Notes under the pieces: model-generated | What the model saw: only the letters and a program-made list of their open reading frames with translations | Told to the model about the DNA's origin: nothing | Databases searched by the model: none | Position numbers and translations under genes: made by a program | Shown here: in pieces, positions 6,150-14,961 of the stretch | Layout: the number at the start of each line of letters is the position of its first letter | Numbering within the stretch: the stretch's first letter is position 1 | Source of the DNA: Planctomycetota bacterium | Lineage (GTDB): Bacteria; Planctomycetota; Phycisphaerae; WQYP01 | Assembly (NCBI GenBank): GCA_021799715.1 | Contig: JAJYZY010000026.1 | Coordinates: 1 to 23,239, forward strand | Direction: 5' to 3' | DNA: 23,239 nt

Positions 6150-7119
6150 GTGCCGATTTTTCAAAACGTCCATCTTCGGCAACCGCGGCACGCATGTTCA
6201 ATCGAAACGCCGTGCCGCGGTTCTTCCGTTGCGGGCCGGCGGGCCGGAGAGCCGGGGCATCTGCAACCTTCGGCGTGGCTTCCAAGGCCACAAGGGCCTG
6301 ATACACGCTTTGAATTGTTTCCGGCAAGGTGCTGGTACCCGCGGTGAGGCCCACGGATTGTACACCTTCAAACCAGCGCGGATCCAACTCCTCGGCGCTT
6401 TGAATATGATACACCACAGCTCCGCGATCGCGGCATCTCTGGGCCAACTGCCGCGTGTTGTTTGAGTTCCACCCCCCAACCACGACCACCGTTTTCACCT
6501 GATCCAATAAATCCTCCACCGCGACCTGCCGATCTTTGGTGGGTTGGCAGATCGTATCAATATATTTTATCTCGGCGTGCGGATTCATTTCTTCCACCAT
6601 CGCCTGAACTTGCTGTGCCAGAACCGTGGGCGTTGTCGTTTGGCATACAATGCCGAGTCTGTCGGATGCGTATGTTCTTACCGCCGCGACATCCGGCAGA
6701 ATATCAAAACTATATAGATCCTCGGTAATTCCCTGAACTTCCACATGACCGGGGCGGCCAATAACCAGCACATGATATCCCTGATCCCGCAGGCTGATGG
6801 CCGATGCGTGCGCTTTGCGCACCAGCGGGCAGGTAGTATCGAGAAGTGTTTTACCCGCAGCAAGCAATTGAGCTTCCCGCCGCCGACTGATACCATGAGC
6901 GGTTATGAGCACCTGGGACGTTGCGGGAATTTCGTCCCGGCACCCACCCTCGCCGGAATGCTGAAAGCCGCGCTGCTGCATTCTCTCCCGCACGAGCGGA
7001 TTATGCACCAGTTCACCATAAACAGTCACTTGTACCGGTTCCGCGACATGTTCCGTGATGTTTATCGCGTCGCGCACGCCGAAACATACGCCCATTGCTG
7101 AAGCTTGAATAACCCGCAT
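6115..7119 (-). CDS. ispH: 4-hydroxy-3-methylbut-2-enyl diphosphate reductase (IspH/LytB)
   Basis: IspH carries out the last step of the MEP pathway, reducing HMBPP to IPP and DMAPP with an iron-sulfur cluster. The three cluster cysteines are present: C12 in GVCFGV, C97 in DTTCPLV and C191 in TICQPTKDRQ. The substrate-binding residues are also visible: H39 (VHNP), H75 (TAHGIS), H125 and E127 (GHVEVQG), the TTT after residue 160, NSNNT near 218 and TAGTS near 259. The fold should end near residue 282. About 50 further residues, rich in Arg and Ala, form a C-terminal extension not needed by the family. The ATG has GGAG six bases upstream. The gene may be read with the two overlapping genes before it (gap of 50 bases). 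Confidence 0.96.
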   Translation of the reverse strand: MRVIQASAMGVCFGVRDAINITEHVAEPVQVTVYGELVHNPLVRERMQQRGFQHSGEGGCRDEIPATSQVLITAHGISRRREAQLLAAGKTLLDTTCPLVRKAHASAISLRDQGYHVLVIGRPGHVEVQGITEDLYSFDILPDVAAVRTYASDRLGIVCQTTTPTVLAQQVQAMVEEMNPHAEIKYIDTICQPTKDRQVAVEDLLDQVKTVVVVGGWNSNNTRQLAQRCRDRGAVVYHIQSAEELDPRWFEGVQSVGLTAGTSTLPETIQSVYQALVALEATPKVADAPALRPAGPQRKNRGTAFRLNMRAAVAEDGRFEKSALRGLPHRGSGD

Positions 7120-7133
7120 GACAAACTCCTATA

Positions 7134-7150
7134 ACTTTGCCGTGCAAAGT
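7134..7150 (-). promoter_or_regulatory. Inverted repeat just before ispH
   Basis: ACTTTGC-CGT-GCAAAGT is a seven-base perfect inverted repeat with a three-base centre, located 14 bases before the ispH start and next to its ribosome binding site. It could be an operator or an RNA hairpin; no regulator is assigned. Confidence 0.3.
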
Positions 7151-7169
7151 GAATAGTGTAAAAAAAACC

Positions 7170-7562
7170 TCATGCCGTCGGCCGGGCTTCAAGCCTTCCC
7201 GACTGCAAGCCCGCCGGAGCCGCCTTATTGGCGTCGGCAATAACCTGTTCCAACTGCGCAAGGTATTCCAGAAAGCGTTTGCGGCCATCGGCCGTAAGCC
7301 GCACAAGCGTCTGCGAGCGATTGTTGCGCAATCGTTTCCATACTTCCACAACCGCCGCATCCTGCAGAATGGAAATATGCCGACTTAAATTACCGTCCGT
7401 TAAGCAGCACACTTCCTTCAATTCATTAAATAGCAGACCATCAGCCTGGCCGGCCAGGGAAGATACAATGCTTAGCCGCGCTTTTTCATGTATCACGCGG
7501 TCCAGCCCGCCATAGGCATAACGTCCGGGTTCTTTACGTGTTGTCATCAACTGATCGTCCAT
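7170..7562 (-). CDS. Winged-helix transcriptional regulator (HTH_34/MarR-like)
   Basis: This DNA-binding protein of 130 residues belongs to the small winged-helix group that includes HTH_34 (PF13601). The diagnostic run is YGGLDRVIHEKARLSIVSSL, then FNELKEVCCLTDGNLSRHI (recognition helix), a basic wing (KRLRNNRSQTLVRLT) and TADGRKRFLEYLAQLEQVI as the dimer helix. I start it at 7562, where GGAG lies seven bases upstream; the open frame extends 19 codons further but overlaps the previous gene more deeply. Its first 29 bases overlap the end of the membrane-protein gene, which suggests translational coupling. Such regulators are often encoded next to a small membrane protein, as here, and are thought to control their own operon. 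The ligand is unknown. Confidence 0.85.
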   Translation of the reverse strand: MDDQLMTTRKEPGRYAYGGLDRVIHEKARLSIVSSLAGQADGLLFNELKEVCCLTDGNLSRHISILQDAAVVEVWKRLRNNRSQTLVRLTADGRKRFLEYLAQLEQVIADANKAAPAGLQSGRLEARPTA

Positions 7563-8163
7563 GTCCTCGCTCCAGAGTCCAGTATAAAATGCTGGCCGTG
7601 ATAAACTGCCCGACGGCAAACACCGCGCCCATGATCCAGGGGTCCAGTGTGTGGTGGCTGCGGGCTAAAGCCAACACGATAATGCCCGCCGCCAGATAGT
7701 ACGCTCCGCACCAGAATGTGGCGCGGGGTAGAATGCGGCTCATGGCAAACGCCCCCATTGAAAAAAACAGCATCCAGAATGACGGCAGGAATTGGAATAT
7801 GCCCGGAACCATTGTGTAAACAACCCCGGTGAATAAACCACCGGCAATCAGGCTTGGCATAAAGCTTTCGACGGCCAGGAGTGTCAAGCGCGTCTGCATT
7901 TCGGATTTCATCCGGCGGCACCGCCAGAACATTTCCACTGCGATCAGCAATAAGCTCACCGCAGCGGCTCCCACCCAAATCAGTAAATAAGCACCGGGAT
8001 GTGCCTCCGGATTCCGCACCCACCGCTGCTGCACAGCCGCCGCGACCACCGCGATAATTCCAGTTACCACCGCGCTGAAGCTGCGGTATCCGCGAAACAC
8101 CTGACTTAACGCCACCTGCGAGCGGATTTCAGAAATTTGGGTTAATGCGTCGCGCAGTTCCAT
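7534..8163 (-). CDS. Six-TM membrane protein of unknown function
   Basis: This 209-residue inner-membrane protein has six likely transmembrane segments: roughly SFSAVVTGIIAVVAAAV, YLLIWVGAAAVSLLLIAV, LIAGGLFTGVVYTMVPGIF, FWMLFFSMGAFAMS, FWCGAYYLAAGIIVLALA and WIMGAVFAVGQFITASILYW. The N-terminal 20 residues form a polar helix (LRDALTQISEIRSQVALSQ). No catalytic motif is visible. The gene precedes and overlaps the winged-helix regulator by 29 bases, so the two are probably made together. The membrane protein may be the regulator's target or sensor partner; this is inference from gene order. AGAGAG lies six bases before the ATG. Confidence 0.8.
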   Translation of the reverse strand: MELRDALTQISEIRSQVALSQVFRGYRSFSAVVTGIIAVVAAAVQQRWVRNPEAHPGAYLLIWVGAAAVSLLLIAVEMFWRCRRMKSEMQTRLTLLAVESFMPSLIAGGLFTGVVYTMVPGIFQFLPSFWMLFFSMGAFAMSRILPRATFWCGAYYLAAGIIVLALARSHHTLDPWIMGAVFAVGQFITASILYWTLERGHGRSVDDNT

Positions 8164-8267
8164 ATATAACTCTCTTGCCGCATGCTTATCGGGCAGCCAA
8201 AATCACCTACGCGTATCAGGCCATAATCAATCGCATCACTGCGACCAATTGTCCTGACTGAACTATT

Positions 8268-8296
8268 ACTTTACACCACAAAGCGACGGCAATCAA
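8268..8296 (-). promoter_or_regulatory. Candidate sigma-70-type promoter for the membrane protein/regulator genes
   Basis: On the minus strand TTGATT (8291-8296) and TAAAGT (8268-8273) are separated by 17 bases, about 105 bases before the start at 8163. The hexamers match the consensus only partly. Confidence 0.35.
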
Positions 8297-8349
8297 GTAA
8301 AACGCGCCGTTCTGGCACCACAACCTGGTCCGATTCAAATAACAGGAAA

Positions 8350-9234
8350 TTACAAAATGTTATTTTTCCGGATATAGACCATGTAGGGCTGTAGATTGTG
8401 CCCCGGGCATTCTGTCGCCACGAGTTCGCGGTGCGTATAGCAATGATAGATGGGAATGTTATACAGCCGCCGCAGCAGCGAACCAAAACGCAGAATCGTC
8501 TGACGCTGCTGCACAGTGGGTTCCTGCAACATGAAATTACCGATGGAGGCTACGCCGATGTTATGCGCGTTCCAGATATACCGCCCATGTACTGGTTGTG
8601 TGGGAGAATTGCGGTATTGAACATATTCCATCAGCCAATGCGGCGGCGCAAAGCCATCCCGCACATGTTCTCCGCGATATTTGAGATCGCGCAGTTGCCA
8701 AACGCGCCCCAGACGATCAATACCAAAATGGTAGGCAATATCTTCGAAACCGACGCGACGTTCATACTCGCGTATGAGTTCCCAATACCGCGCGGTCTGC
8801 TCCAACGAATCAAAATAAATTGGGTGCGGATCGCCCGTATGGTGAAATGTTATCAGGTGCACCCCGGCCATCGGCTGAATGGTGCGCATATTTGGGCCAA
8901 ACGTAGTCCAGGCGCTGCGGGGAATAATGCCAAACGCCCCCACTGGAACAATTTTTTGAGCCGGCACCGGCGGATGATATACCACCCGCGGCTTGAAATT
9001 GGCGGGCGGAGCATAGCCGGTATCCATCTGTCCAAGATTGAGGCCCGCATCGGGAGGTAATTGGCCATTGGGCAGGTAACTGATGCTGCTGGTGGATGCC
9101 GGCGGATTCGCGGCACAACCCGCCAGAGTGGCAGCGGCGGCGGTGCCAAGCAGCCCCGCCAGCAACCGCCGTCGCGATATGTCGGGGGTGGAAAATTCGG
9201 GAAATAAAACTTCCGGCATGTCATTCCGTTCCAT
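8350..9234 (-). CDS. Tat-exported lipoprotein N-acetylmuramoyl-L-alanine amidase (Amidase_2/PGRP type)
   Basis: Zinc amidase that cuts between MurNAc and the peptide stem of peptidoglycan. The N-terminus has a Tat motif SRRRLL (20-25), a hydrophobic segment and the lipobox LAGC, with the lipidated Cys at 40, so it should be exported folded and anchored in a membrane. After a Pro-rich linker come the Amidase_2 blocks: IIPRSAW (about 103), ITFHHTG (zinc His 131 or 132), IAYHFGIDRLGRVWQLRD, NIGVASIGNF, and HRELVATECPGHNL near the end. In that last block the His and the Cys eight residues later are the other zinc ligands, as in T7 lysozyme. The ATG at 9234 has GGAG eight bases upstream. The gene stands alone on its strand, with gaps on both sides. 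Confidence 0.93.
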   Translation of the reverse strand: MERNDMPEVLFPEFSTPDISRRRLLAGLLGTAAAATLAGCAANPPASTSSISYLPNGQLPPDAGLNLGQMDTGYAPPANFKPRVVYHPPVPAQKIVPVGAFGIIPRSAWTTFGPNMRTIQPMAGVHLITFHHTGDPHPIYFDSLEQTARYWELIREYERRVGFEDIAYHFGIDRLGRVWQLRDLKYRGEHVRDGFAPPHWLMEYVQYRNSPTQPVHGRYIWNAHNIGVASIGNFMLQEPTVQQRQTILRFGSLLRRLYNIPIYHCYTHRELVATECPGHNLQPYMVYIRKNNIL

Positions 9235-9621
9235 GGTACAAGCTCCATTTTAACCGCGGGAAGTTCCACTTCCAGCCAAAAACACCAGATCGCTTTTACA
9301 ACTATTTACCTCACGCCGCCAAGCCGCGTAACGTTTATACGCCATTCCCGGCGGACAGGTTCTTTCAGATTCTACAGAAAAAGTGCAAAATATAAAAATT
9401 ATCTCATACACAGGGCGCATTGACCGTTATCAGAGGCACGGGAACAACAATAACGCCGCACTTCTGACGTTATCGGCAAACCGATTATCGGGCTTGAGCA
9501 AAAGTGACAAAAAAAGCTTTTTTCAGGATTACATCAACCGTTCTTGGTCTGAAAGCCACGACCGGTAAAATTCAAGCAATCGCCGGGGCGCAAAGAGTTT
9601 TACATCACCAAGCTGATGGAT
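9235..9621. other. Intergenic region between efflux operon end and amidase gene
   Basis: These 387 bases are AT-richer than their surroundings. Around 9508-9523 an A-run, GC and T-run make a short palindrome (AAAAAAGCTTTTTT) that could weakly end the efflux transcript. CCGAT-A-ATCGG lies nearby at about 9481-9491. No gene is supported, and I found no convincing promoter for the amidase. Confidence 0.4.
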
Positions 9622-12600
9622 TTATTTTGAAGCGGTCACCAGAACCGGCGCATGCCGAGAATCCGCGGCAGCCTGCCCATTGGAATTTTCCCCGTGATCG
9701 CCGTCTCGCTTGCCACTGAACCATTGTTCGACACGATCCAGATAAACGTAAAAAACCGGTGTGACGTAAAGCGTCAGAAGCTGCGAGAATAACAGCCCCC
9801 CCACCACAGCCAAACCCAGCGGTCGGCGCGTTCCGGAACCAGCTCCGGACCCCAGTACAATGGGCATGGTGCCAAGCAGTGCCGCCATGGTGGTCATCAT
9901 GATCGGCCGGAAACGGATGCTGCAGGCCTGATAAATGGACTCCATGGCATCGAGTCCCCGGCTGCGGCGGGCATCAATGGCAAAGTCGACCATCATAATG
10001 CCGTTCTTTTTAACCAGACCAATGAGCATAATCACGCCGACAAAAGCGTACAGATCAAGAATATCACCAAAAAGCATCAGCGTGAGCAATGCGCCCAAAC
10101 CCGCAAACGGCAATGCTGTGAGGATGGTGATCGGATGAATAAAACTTTCATAAAGCACGCCCAGCACAATATAAATCACCACCACCGCCACAAGCAGCAG
10201 CACGCCCATATTTATTACCGCGGATTGAAATATCTGGGCCGCCCCCTGAAAATTGGTAATAATGTCCGCTGGCAGAATCTGCTTGGCGGCGGTCTGAATT
10301 TCCGCCACCGCTTTGCTCAACGAAAACCCGGGAGCAACATTAAATGAAATCGTCACCGACGGTAGCTGTCCGGTTTGATTAATCGACAGCGGCCCGAGGC
10401 TTTGCGTCAGATGGGCCACCGCGCTTAAGGGAACCAGCCCGCCGTTGCTGGAGGTAACATACAGCAGATGCAAATCCCGCGGTGAATTCTGATATTTAGC
10501 CTGCAGCTCCAGAATCACTTCATATTGCGCCTGCGTGTCATAAATGGTGGAAATCTGCTCGGATCCATAAGCGTAGCCCAACGCCTGCTCAACCGCCGCC
10601 GCGCTGACGCCCAAAGCCTGGGCTCTGCTGCGGTCCACCACCACATTGAGTTGGTTGCTGGCGATTTGCAGATCACTGTTGACGCCCTGAAGTCCGGGAA
10701 GCGTTCGCAACTTTTTCTCCAGCAACGGCGCATATTTGAACAAATCCGCCGTGCTGGGACTTTGCAGCGAAAACTGATATTCCGACTTGGTAAAATTACC
10801 GCTGACATTAATTGGCGGCGGATTAAAGAAAAACACCCGCAGACCCACAATGCGGGCCAGTTTCGGTCCGAGTTCCGCAATGACCTGATCCGTGGTCAAC
10901 GCGCGCTGGTTGCGGGGTTTGAGATGCAAAAACATGTGGCCATTATTGATGCCGGCAATCGGACCGGCCCCGACAACATTCATCACCAGATGCACGTTGG
11001 GATCAGATGCCACTATTTTTGCCGCCGCCAGTTGATGCTTCTCCATGGACTTAAATGAAATACTTTGCGCCCCTTCGGTGCTCACCAGCACGCGCCCGGT
11101 ATTGCCCGCGGGTATGAAGCCTTCCGGAATATGAATCAACAGGTAAATGGTAAAAACCAGGGTCGCCAGTGACAGCAACAGCACCACCAGCCGGGCCTTG
11201 AGCACCATGCGAAGCGTTTTTTGATAGAACCAGAGCGATCCGCTAAAAATGCGTTCCATGAAGCGGTAGAGGAAATTATGCTTTTCCCGCGGCGGTTTGA
11301 GAAAGCGGCTGCATAACACGGGGGTCAGCGTGAGGGAGATAAATCCGGATATTAAAATCGCCGCCGCAATGGTCAGCGCAAATTCATTCAACAGCCGCCC
11401 GATGATGCCGGAGAGGAACAGGATCGGAATAAAAACTGCAACCAGTGAAATGGTCATGGAAATGATGGTGAAGCCGATTTCCTTTGAGGCATTGCGCGTA
11501 GCCTGCATGGGTGATTCACCCATTTCAATATGTCGGTAAGAGTTTTCCAGCATGACCACGGCATCATCCACGATAAAGCCCACCGCCAGGGTCAGGGCCA
11601 GTAGTGAAAAATAATCAATCGTGAAGTGCAGCTCATACATCACCGCGAATGTGCCGATGATGGCCAGCGGCATGGCAATACTGGGAATCAGCGTCGCCCG
11701 CAGCGTGCGTAGAAATGCGAATATCACCAGCACAACCAGTACCATCGCCGCCAGCAACGTCAGTTTGACATCATTCACCCCGGCGCGTATCTGCTGTGAA
11801 GCGTCAAAAAGTATTCGCGCGTGCACCGCCGGGGGAATGCTGGCCTGCAACTTGGGCAGCAGGGCGCGAATTTCGTCAACCACTTTTATGGTATTGGCAC
11901 CCGGCTGTTTCTGAATGGCCAGCACAATGGCCCGACTGGACACACCGTCCATAATCTCCCACGCCGCCACGCGGTCGTTGACCACGCTGTTCACGGCATT
12001 GCCCACCTCATCGAGTCGTATCGGAGCGCCATTGCGATACGCGATGATTAAATGGCGATATTGGGCCGCATCGGTAAGCTGGCCGTTGGAATATATCTGA
12101 TAAGACGCATGATTGCCCCACAGAGACCCGGTTGGCATATTCACATTGGCCTGCGCGATACTCTGGGCCAAATTATCAATTCCGATGTTTCGCGCGGCCA
12201 GTTTTTTTGGATTCACCTGAATTCGCACGGCATAGGTCTGGGCGCCGAAAATATTAACCTGCGCCACACCGCTTAATTCCGATATGGAATTCCCCAGCAG
12301 GTTCTCCGCATAATTGTCCACTCTGTACAATGGCAGCGTGCGCGAACTTAGCCCGATATACAGCACCGGCTGCGCCGCGGGGTTGACCTTACGGTACGTC
12401 GGGGGACTGGGCATGTTGTGCGGTAGAGCGCCTTGCGCGGCGGTGATGGCGGCCTGAACATCCTGGGCCGCCGCATTGATATTGCGGCTTAGATCAAACT
12501 GCAACGTGATGCTCGTGGAGCCTTGCGAGCTGGTGGACGTCATTGACTTCAGGCCTTCAATGGCTGTGAATTGATCCTCCAATGGAGTGGCGACCGCGGA

Positions 12601-12780
12601 AGCCATGGTATACGGATTTGCACCCGGCAGCGAAGCGCCCACGGAGATTGTAGGATAATCCACCTCCGGCAAATCGCTTACCGGAAGCTGGAAATAAGCC
12701 ATGATGCCGAAAATCACCACGGCCGCGGTCAGCAGTACCGTGGCAATGGGCCGGCGAATAAAAAGTTCCGAAATGTTCAT
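9622..12780 (-). CDS. RND efflux pump, HAE-1 family inner-membrane transporter (AcrB/MdtB/MdtC-like)
   Basis: Proton-driven export pump of 1052 residues, the usual length for the family. It begins MNISELFIRRPIATVLLT, with the first transmembrane segment, then a large periplasmic loop (PEVDYPTISV... TPLEDQFTAIEG). The central membrane block holds GFIVDDAVVMLENSYRH, whose adjacent Asp residues are the proton-relay pair of AcrB. The C-terminal half repeats the layout and has MLIGLVKKNGIMMVDFAID with the conserved lysine. The central block resembles MdtB/MdtC more than AcrB, which suggests a hydrophilic-drug or metabolite range, but the substrate cannot be read from sequence. It follows the membrane-fusion gene by 66 bases, forming an operon. 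No TolC-type channel is encoded here. Confidence 0.96.
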   Translation of the reverse strand: MNISELFIRRPIATVLLTAAVVIFGIMAYFQLPVSDLPEVDYPTISVGASLPGANPYTMASAVATPLEDQFTAIEGLKSMTSTSSQGSTSITLQFDLSRNINAAAQDVQAAITAAQGALPHNMPSPPTYRKVNPAAQPVLYIGLSSRTLPLYRVDNYAENLLGNSISELSGVAQVNIFGAQTYAVRIQVNPKKLAARNIGIDNLAQSIAQANVNMPTGSLWGNHASYQIYSNGQLTDAAQYRHLIIAYRNGAPIRLDEVGNAVNSVVNDRVAAWEIMDGVSSRAIVLAIQKQPGANTIKVVDEIRALLPKLQASIPPAVHARILFDASQQIRAGVNDVKLTLLAAMVLVVLVIFAFLRTLRATLIPSIAMPLAIIGTFAVMYELHFTIDYFSLLALTLAVGFIVDDAVVMLENSYRHIEMGESPMQATRNASKEIGFTIISMTISLVAVFIPILFLSGIIGRLLNEFALTIAAAILISGFISLTLTPVLCSRFLKPPREKHNFLYRFMERIFSGSLWFYQKTLRMVLKARLVVLLLSLATLVFTIYLLIHIPEGFIPAGNTGRVLVSTEGAQSISFKSMEKHQLAAAKIVASDPNVHLVMNVVGAGPIAGINNGHMFLHLKPRNQRALTTDQVIAELGPKLARIVGLRVFFFNPPPINVSGNFTKSEYQFSLQSPSTADLFKYAPLLEKKLRTLPGLQGVNSDLQIASNQLNVVVDRSRAQALGVSAAAVEQALGYAYGSEQISTIYDTQAQYEVILELQAKYQNSPRDLHLLYVTSSNGGLVPLSAVAHLTQSLGPLSINQTGQLPSVTISFNVAPGFSLSKAVAEIQTAAKQILPADIITNFQGAAQIFQSAVINMGVLLLVAVVVIYIVLGVLYESFIHPITILTALPFAGLGALLTLMLFGDILDLYAFVGVIMLIGLVKKNGIMMVDFAIDARRSRGLDAMESIYQACSIRFRPIMMTTMAALLGTMPIVLGSGAGSGTRRPLGLAVVGGLLFSQLLTLYVTPVFYVYLDRVEQWFSGKRDGDHGENSNGQAAADSRHAPVLVTASK

Positions 12781-12846
12781 CAGCGATTATTCCATACCCT
12801 TAGCCGCGGCAATATTGCAACGCTTTGCCCGACAAAATCACCATCA

Positions 12847-14019
12847 TCAACTCTTTCCCGTTGGGGCGTTGGCAACCGGAGCCACCAAACCGTGCCGCAC
12901 GACTTCGATATGGCTGCCAGGCTCCAAACGCACCTGCCCATCGGTAACCACCACATCACCCTTTTTCAGCCCCCTGGCAATCACCGTGTTGTCCCGCCAG
13001 GTAATCCCCGCGGTGACCGGCACCATTTTGACGGCATTTCCTGAAACCACTTCATACACGTAGTGCCCGTCCTGCCCCACTTGCACCGCATTGGCCGGTA
13101 CGACCACCGCGTCCCGCAATTCTCCGACTTTTAACGTGGCGTTAACCAGTTCGCCAGGCCAAAGCGCTTCATTGGCATTGCTGAAAGCCCCCATGAGCGT
13201 CACCGTGCCGGTGGTGGCATTGACCTGATTATCGATAAAACTCAAATGGCCGGTAACGGTCGCGCCGTTTTGACCGGAAATGGTGGCTACCATCGGCAGC
13301 TTTGGATCCTGTTTCCAAGCGGCCTTCACCTCCACCAGATAACGCTGCGGCAATGCGATGGCAACGTAAATTGGCCGCAGTTCATTGATGACAATTAAAC
13401 TGGTGCTTGTGGCGCTGACGTTGGTTCCGGGATATGCCATTAAATTGCCCGCACGCCCATCCATTGGCGCGGTAATCGTGCAATAGTTTAAATTCACCTC
13501 GGCGGTTTGAACGGCGGCCTTATCCGCGTCCACCTGGGCCGCCGCGGCCTGATATGTGTATTTAGCCAGCAGATATTCAGTGGGGGACGCGGCATTCATT
13601 TTTACCAAACTGGCTTCCTGCTTTTCCGACACGAGGTCATTTTCCGCGGTGGCCTGATCTTTGGCCAAAGTGGCCCGGGCCTGTAATAGCGCCGCCTGAT
13701 AAAGTCGCGGATCAAGGCGAAACAGCAACTGCCCTTTTTTTACTTCCTCCCCCGGCTTCACGGCAACGGCAATAATCTGGCCATTTACCTGGGCTTGCAC
13801 CGTTACCGAGCGGTAGGCTTGTACCGTGGCAATATTGGATATTTCCACCGGCACAGTTGCAATGCCCGCGGCGGCAACATGCACGGGAACCGGCATGGCC
13901 GACGGTTTCGCCTTTGTGGATTGCCCCGAAGCGGGCCGGGAACAGCCGGAAACCCCAAGCAGGCATACGGACACAACGCTGCCCGCAATCAGTAAATAAA
14001 ATCTCGAAAGCAATATCAT
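12847..14019 (-). CDS. RND efflux periplasmic adaptor (membrane-fusion lipoprotein, AcrA/MdtA-like)
   Basis: This 390-residue adaptor bridges the RND pump and an outer-membrane channel. The N-terminus is a lipoprotein signal, with VSVCLLGVSGC as lipobox (Cys 26). The lipoyl half-motifs VQAQVNGQIIAVAVKPGEEVKKGQ and YCTITAPMDGRAG flank an alanine- and glutamine-rich alpha-hairpin (about residues 107-175). Beta-barrel and membrane-proximal parts follow (PIYVAIALPQRYLVEV; VVVPANAVQVGQDG). The order MFP then pump on the minus strand is standard. The ATG at 14019 has GGAG only three bases before it. TTG two codons later would have better spacing, so the start may be off by two residues. An extended -10 promoter lies upstream. 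Confidence 0.95.
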   Translation of the reverse strand: MILLSRFYLLIAGSVVSVCLLGVSGCSRPASGQSTKAKPSAMPVPVHVAAAGIATVPVEISNIATVQAYRSVTVQAQVNGQIIAVAVKPGEEVKKGQLLFRLDPRLYQAALLQARATLAKDQATAENDLVSEKQEASLVKMNAASPTEYLLAKYTYQAAAAQVDADKAAVQTAEVNLNYCTITAPMDGRAGNLMAYPGTNVSATSTSLIVINELRPIYVAIALPQRYLVEVKAAWKQDPKLPMVATISGQNGATVTGHLSFIDNQVNATTGTVTLMGAFSNANEALWPGELVNATLKVGELRDAVVVPANAVQVGQDGHYVYEVVSGNAVKMVPVTAGITWRDNTVIARGLKKGDVVVTDGQVRLEPGSHIEVVRHGLVAPVANAPTGKS

Positions 14020-14084
14020 TTACTCCAAAGAGCGCACAAACCAGAAGTACAACGCGGATTCAACACCATCGTTGCAGAAAATTC

Positions 14085-14093
14085 ATTATATCA
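14085..14093 (-). promoter_or_regulatory. Extended -10 promoter for the efflux operon
   Basis: On the minus strand TGATATAAT is a perfect -10 hexamer with the TGN extension, about 65 bases before the adaptor gene. No good -35 is present, which is normal for extended -10 promoters. The control module of the divergent gene starts 20 bases further upstream. Confidence 0.55.
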
Positions 14094-14112
14094 AAAAGCG
14101 TGGCATCGCGTT

Positions 14113-14196
14113 TTTCATCTTCCTTTCATGTTCGGATGGTAAGTAACGTGTTCATACGGACTGATTTGTTCAGTCTGTGGGCAGCATTTTAAGGGG
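14113..14196 (+). promoter_or_regulatory. Duplicated control region, copy 1 (TTTCAT direct repeat plus inverted repeat)
   Basis: TTTCAT occurs at 14113-14118 and 14124-14129, 11 bases apart, like tandem half-sites of OmpR/PhoB-family regulators. The 18-base block TCCTTTCATGTTCGGATG (14121-14138) is identical to copy 2. CGGACTGA (14157-14164) and TCAGTCTG (14170-14177) form an eight-pair inverted repeat around a five-base centre, resembling a TetR-type operator or a leader hairpin. AAGGGG at 14191-14196 is the ribosome binding site. The region lies between this gene and the divergent efflux operon and may affect both. Confidence 0.6.
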
Positions 14197-14203
14197 TGCG
14201 ATG

Positions 14204-14758
14204 ATGTATCGCGAAATCTTTCTCATCATCGGGGTGGTTGGGATAGGCGTGATCACGAACGGCTTAAAGCCGATACCGGCCGGCACGCCTGTTCGCGGTG
14301 AAAGTAATACGTCGGTAGCCAACATCGGTTCGCGCGCCGCCAGACGGCGCACGCGCGGGACAGGTGCGGTAAAAACCGACGCTGCGGCGCTCAACGGCAT
14401 ATCAAGCGCCGGCCGGCATAAAGCGGTCATGATTGCCAGCAACGCAATGCCCGCGGGGAGAGCTGTCGCAGCCGGCAATCTAGCGCTGCCGGCACCCATT
14501 CGTGATGGGAATATGGCTGTTGCCCGGTTCTCCGCCCTGGCCGCGGTTCCGCACAGTACGAGCGGCGCACATACGCCGGCTCTAAGTGGTGATTTTTTCC
14601 TCGATATCCATACCGTCGTAAGATGGTTAAGCTTGATTGCCTTGTCCACTTTCATGGTTGTGCTTTATAAAGCGTTTGTCCGCACTCCAACCAGCTCCGC
14701 CACCATGAACGGCCAGGCCGTCAATGGTGGTCCAAACTCACAAATTCACGGCCTATAG
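14204..14758 (+). CDS. Hypothetical membrane protein with N- and C-terminal hydrophobic segments
   Basis: This 184-residue protein matches no family I know. The N-terminus (MYREIFLIIGVVGIGVITNG) is hydrophobic and resembles that of the PepSY-like protein at 15761 (MNCKVALIIGVVGLGF), as do the upstream bases. The two starts are therefore probably paralogous, although the bodies are not. The middle (residues 25-130) is low-complexity, rich in Ala, Gly, Arg and Ser. The segment VVRWLSLIALSTFMVVLY near residues 145-162 is a second membrane span, followed by a polar tail. I chose ATG 14204 over 14201 because AAGGGG is then seven bases away, matching copy 2. Confidence that it is a real gene rests mainly on the conserved control region. 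Confidence 0.55.
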   Translation: MYREIFLIIGVVGIGVITNGLKPIPAGTPVRGESNTSVANIGSRAARRRTRGTGAVKTDAAALNGISSAGRHKAVMIASNAMPAGRAVAAGNLALPAPIRDGNMAVARFSALAAVPHSTSGAHTPALSGDFFLDIHTVVRWLSLIALSTFMVVLYKAFVRTPTSSATMNGQAVNGGPNSQIHGL

Positions 14759-14920
14759 CGGTTTGGATCGTCGGACGGTGCCGTATCGCGGATGGTTATG
14801 CTCCGGAGCCGAGAGCCGGTCCAACGGATAACTGGGATCGCGATGAGAATGTCAGGTTTATCCAGCCGAAAGATACTTGGACGCAGTGGCGGCGTGTCAA
14901 TTTTCCACTCACGCTGCCGG

Positions 14921-14938
14921 CGTTCCGAAACCGGAACG
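14921..14938 (+). promoter_or_regulatory. Hairpin before the Amidase_3 gene
   Basis: CGTTCCG-AAAC-CGGAACG is a seven-base perfect inverted repeat ending 23 bases before the start codon of the amidase. It could be an operator or a leader hairpin. Confidence 0.35.
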
Positions 14939-14961
14939 TGTTCAACTGTGAAAGGAACAAC

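Noticed and set aside
8337..8365. AAATAAC...GTTATTT inverted repeat as a terminator of the amidase gene
   Set aside because: The stem is only seven A/T-rich pairs and overlaps the stop codon of the gene; too weak to call.
9503..9523. A-run/T-run palindrome as the terminator of the efflux operon
   Set aside because: The stem has only one G-C step in the centre and no GC-rich base. It is mentioned in the intergenic entry but not called as a terminator.
10525..11058. Plus-strand frame of 177 codons within the RND pump gene
   Set aside because: Shadow of the pump gene; no ribosome binding site or family motif.
12571..13063. Plus-strand frames across the pump/adaptor junction
   Set aside because: They cover the starts and ends of two certain minus-strand genes and show no motif.
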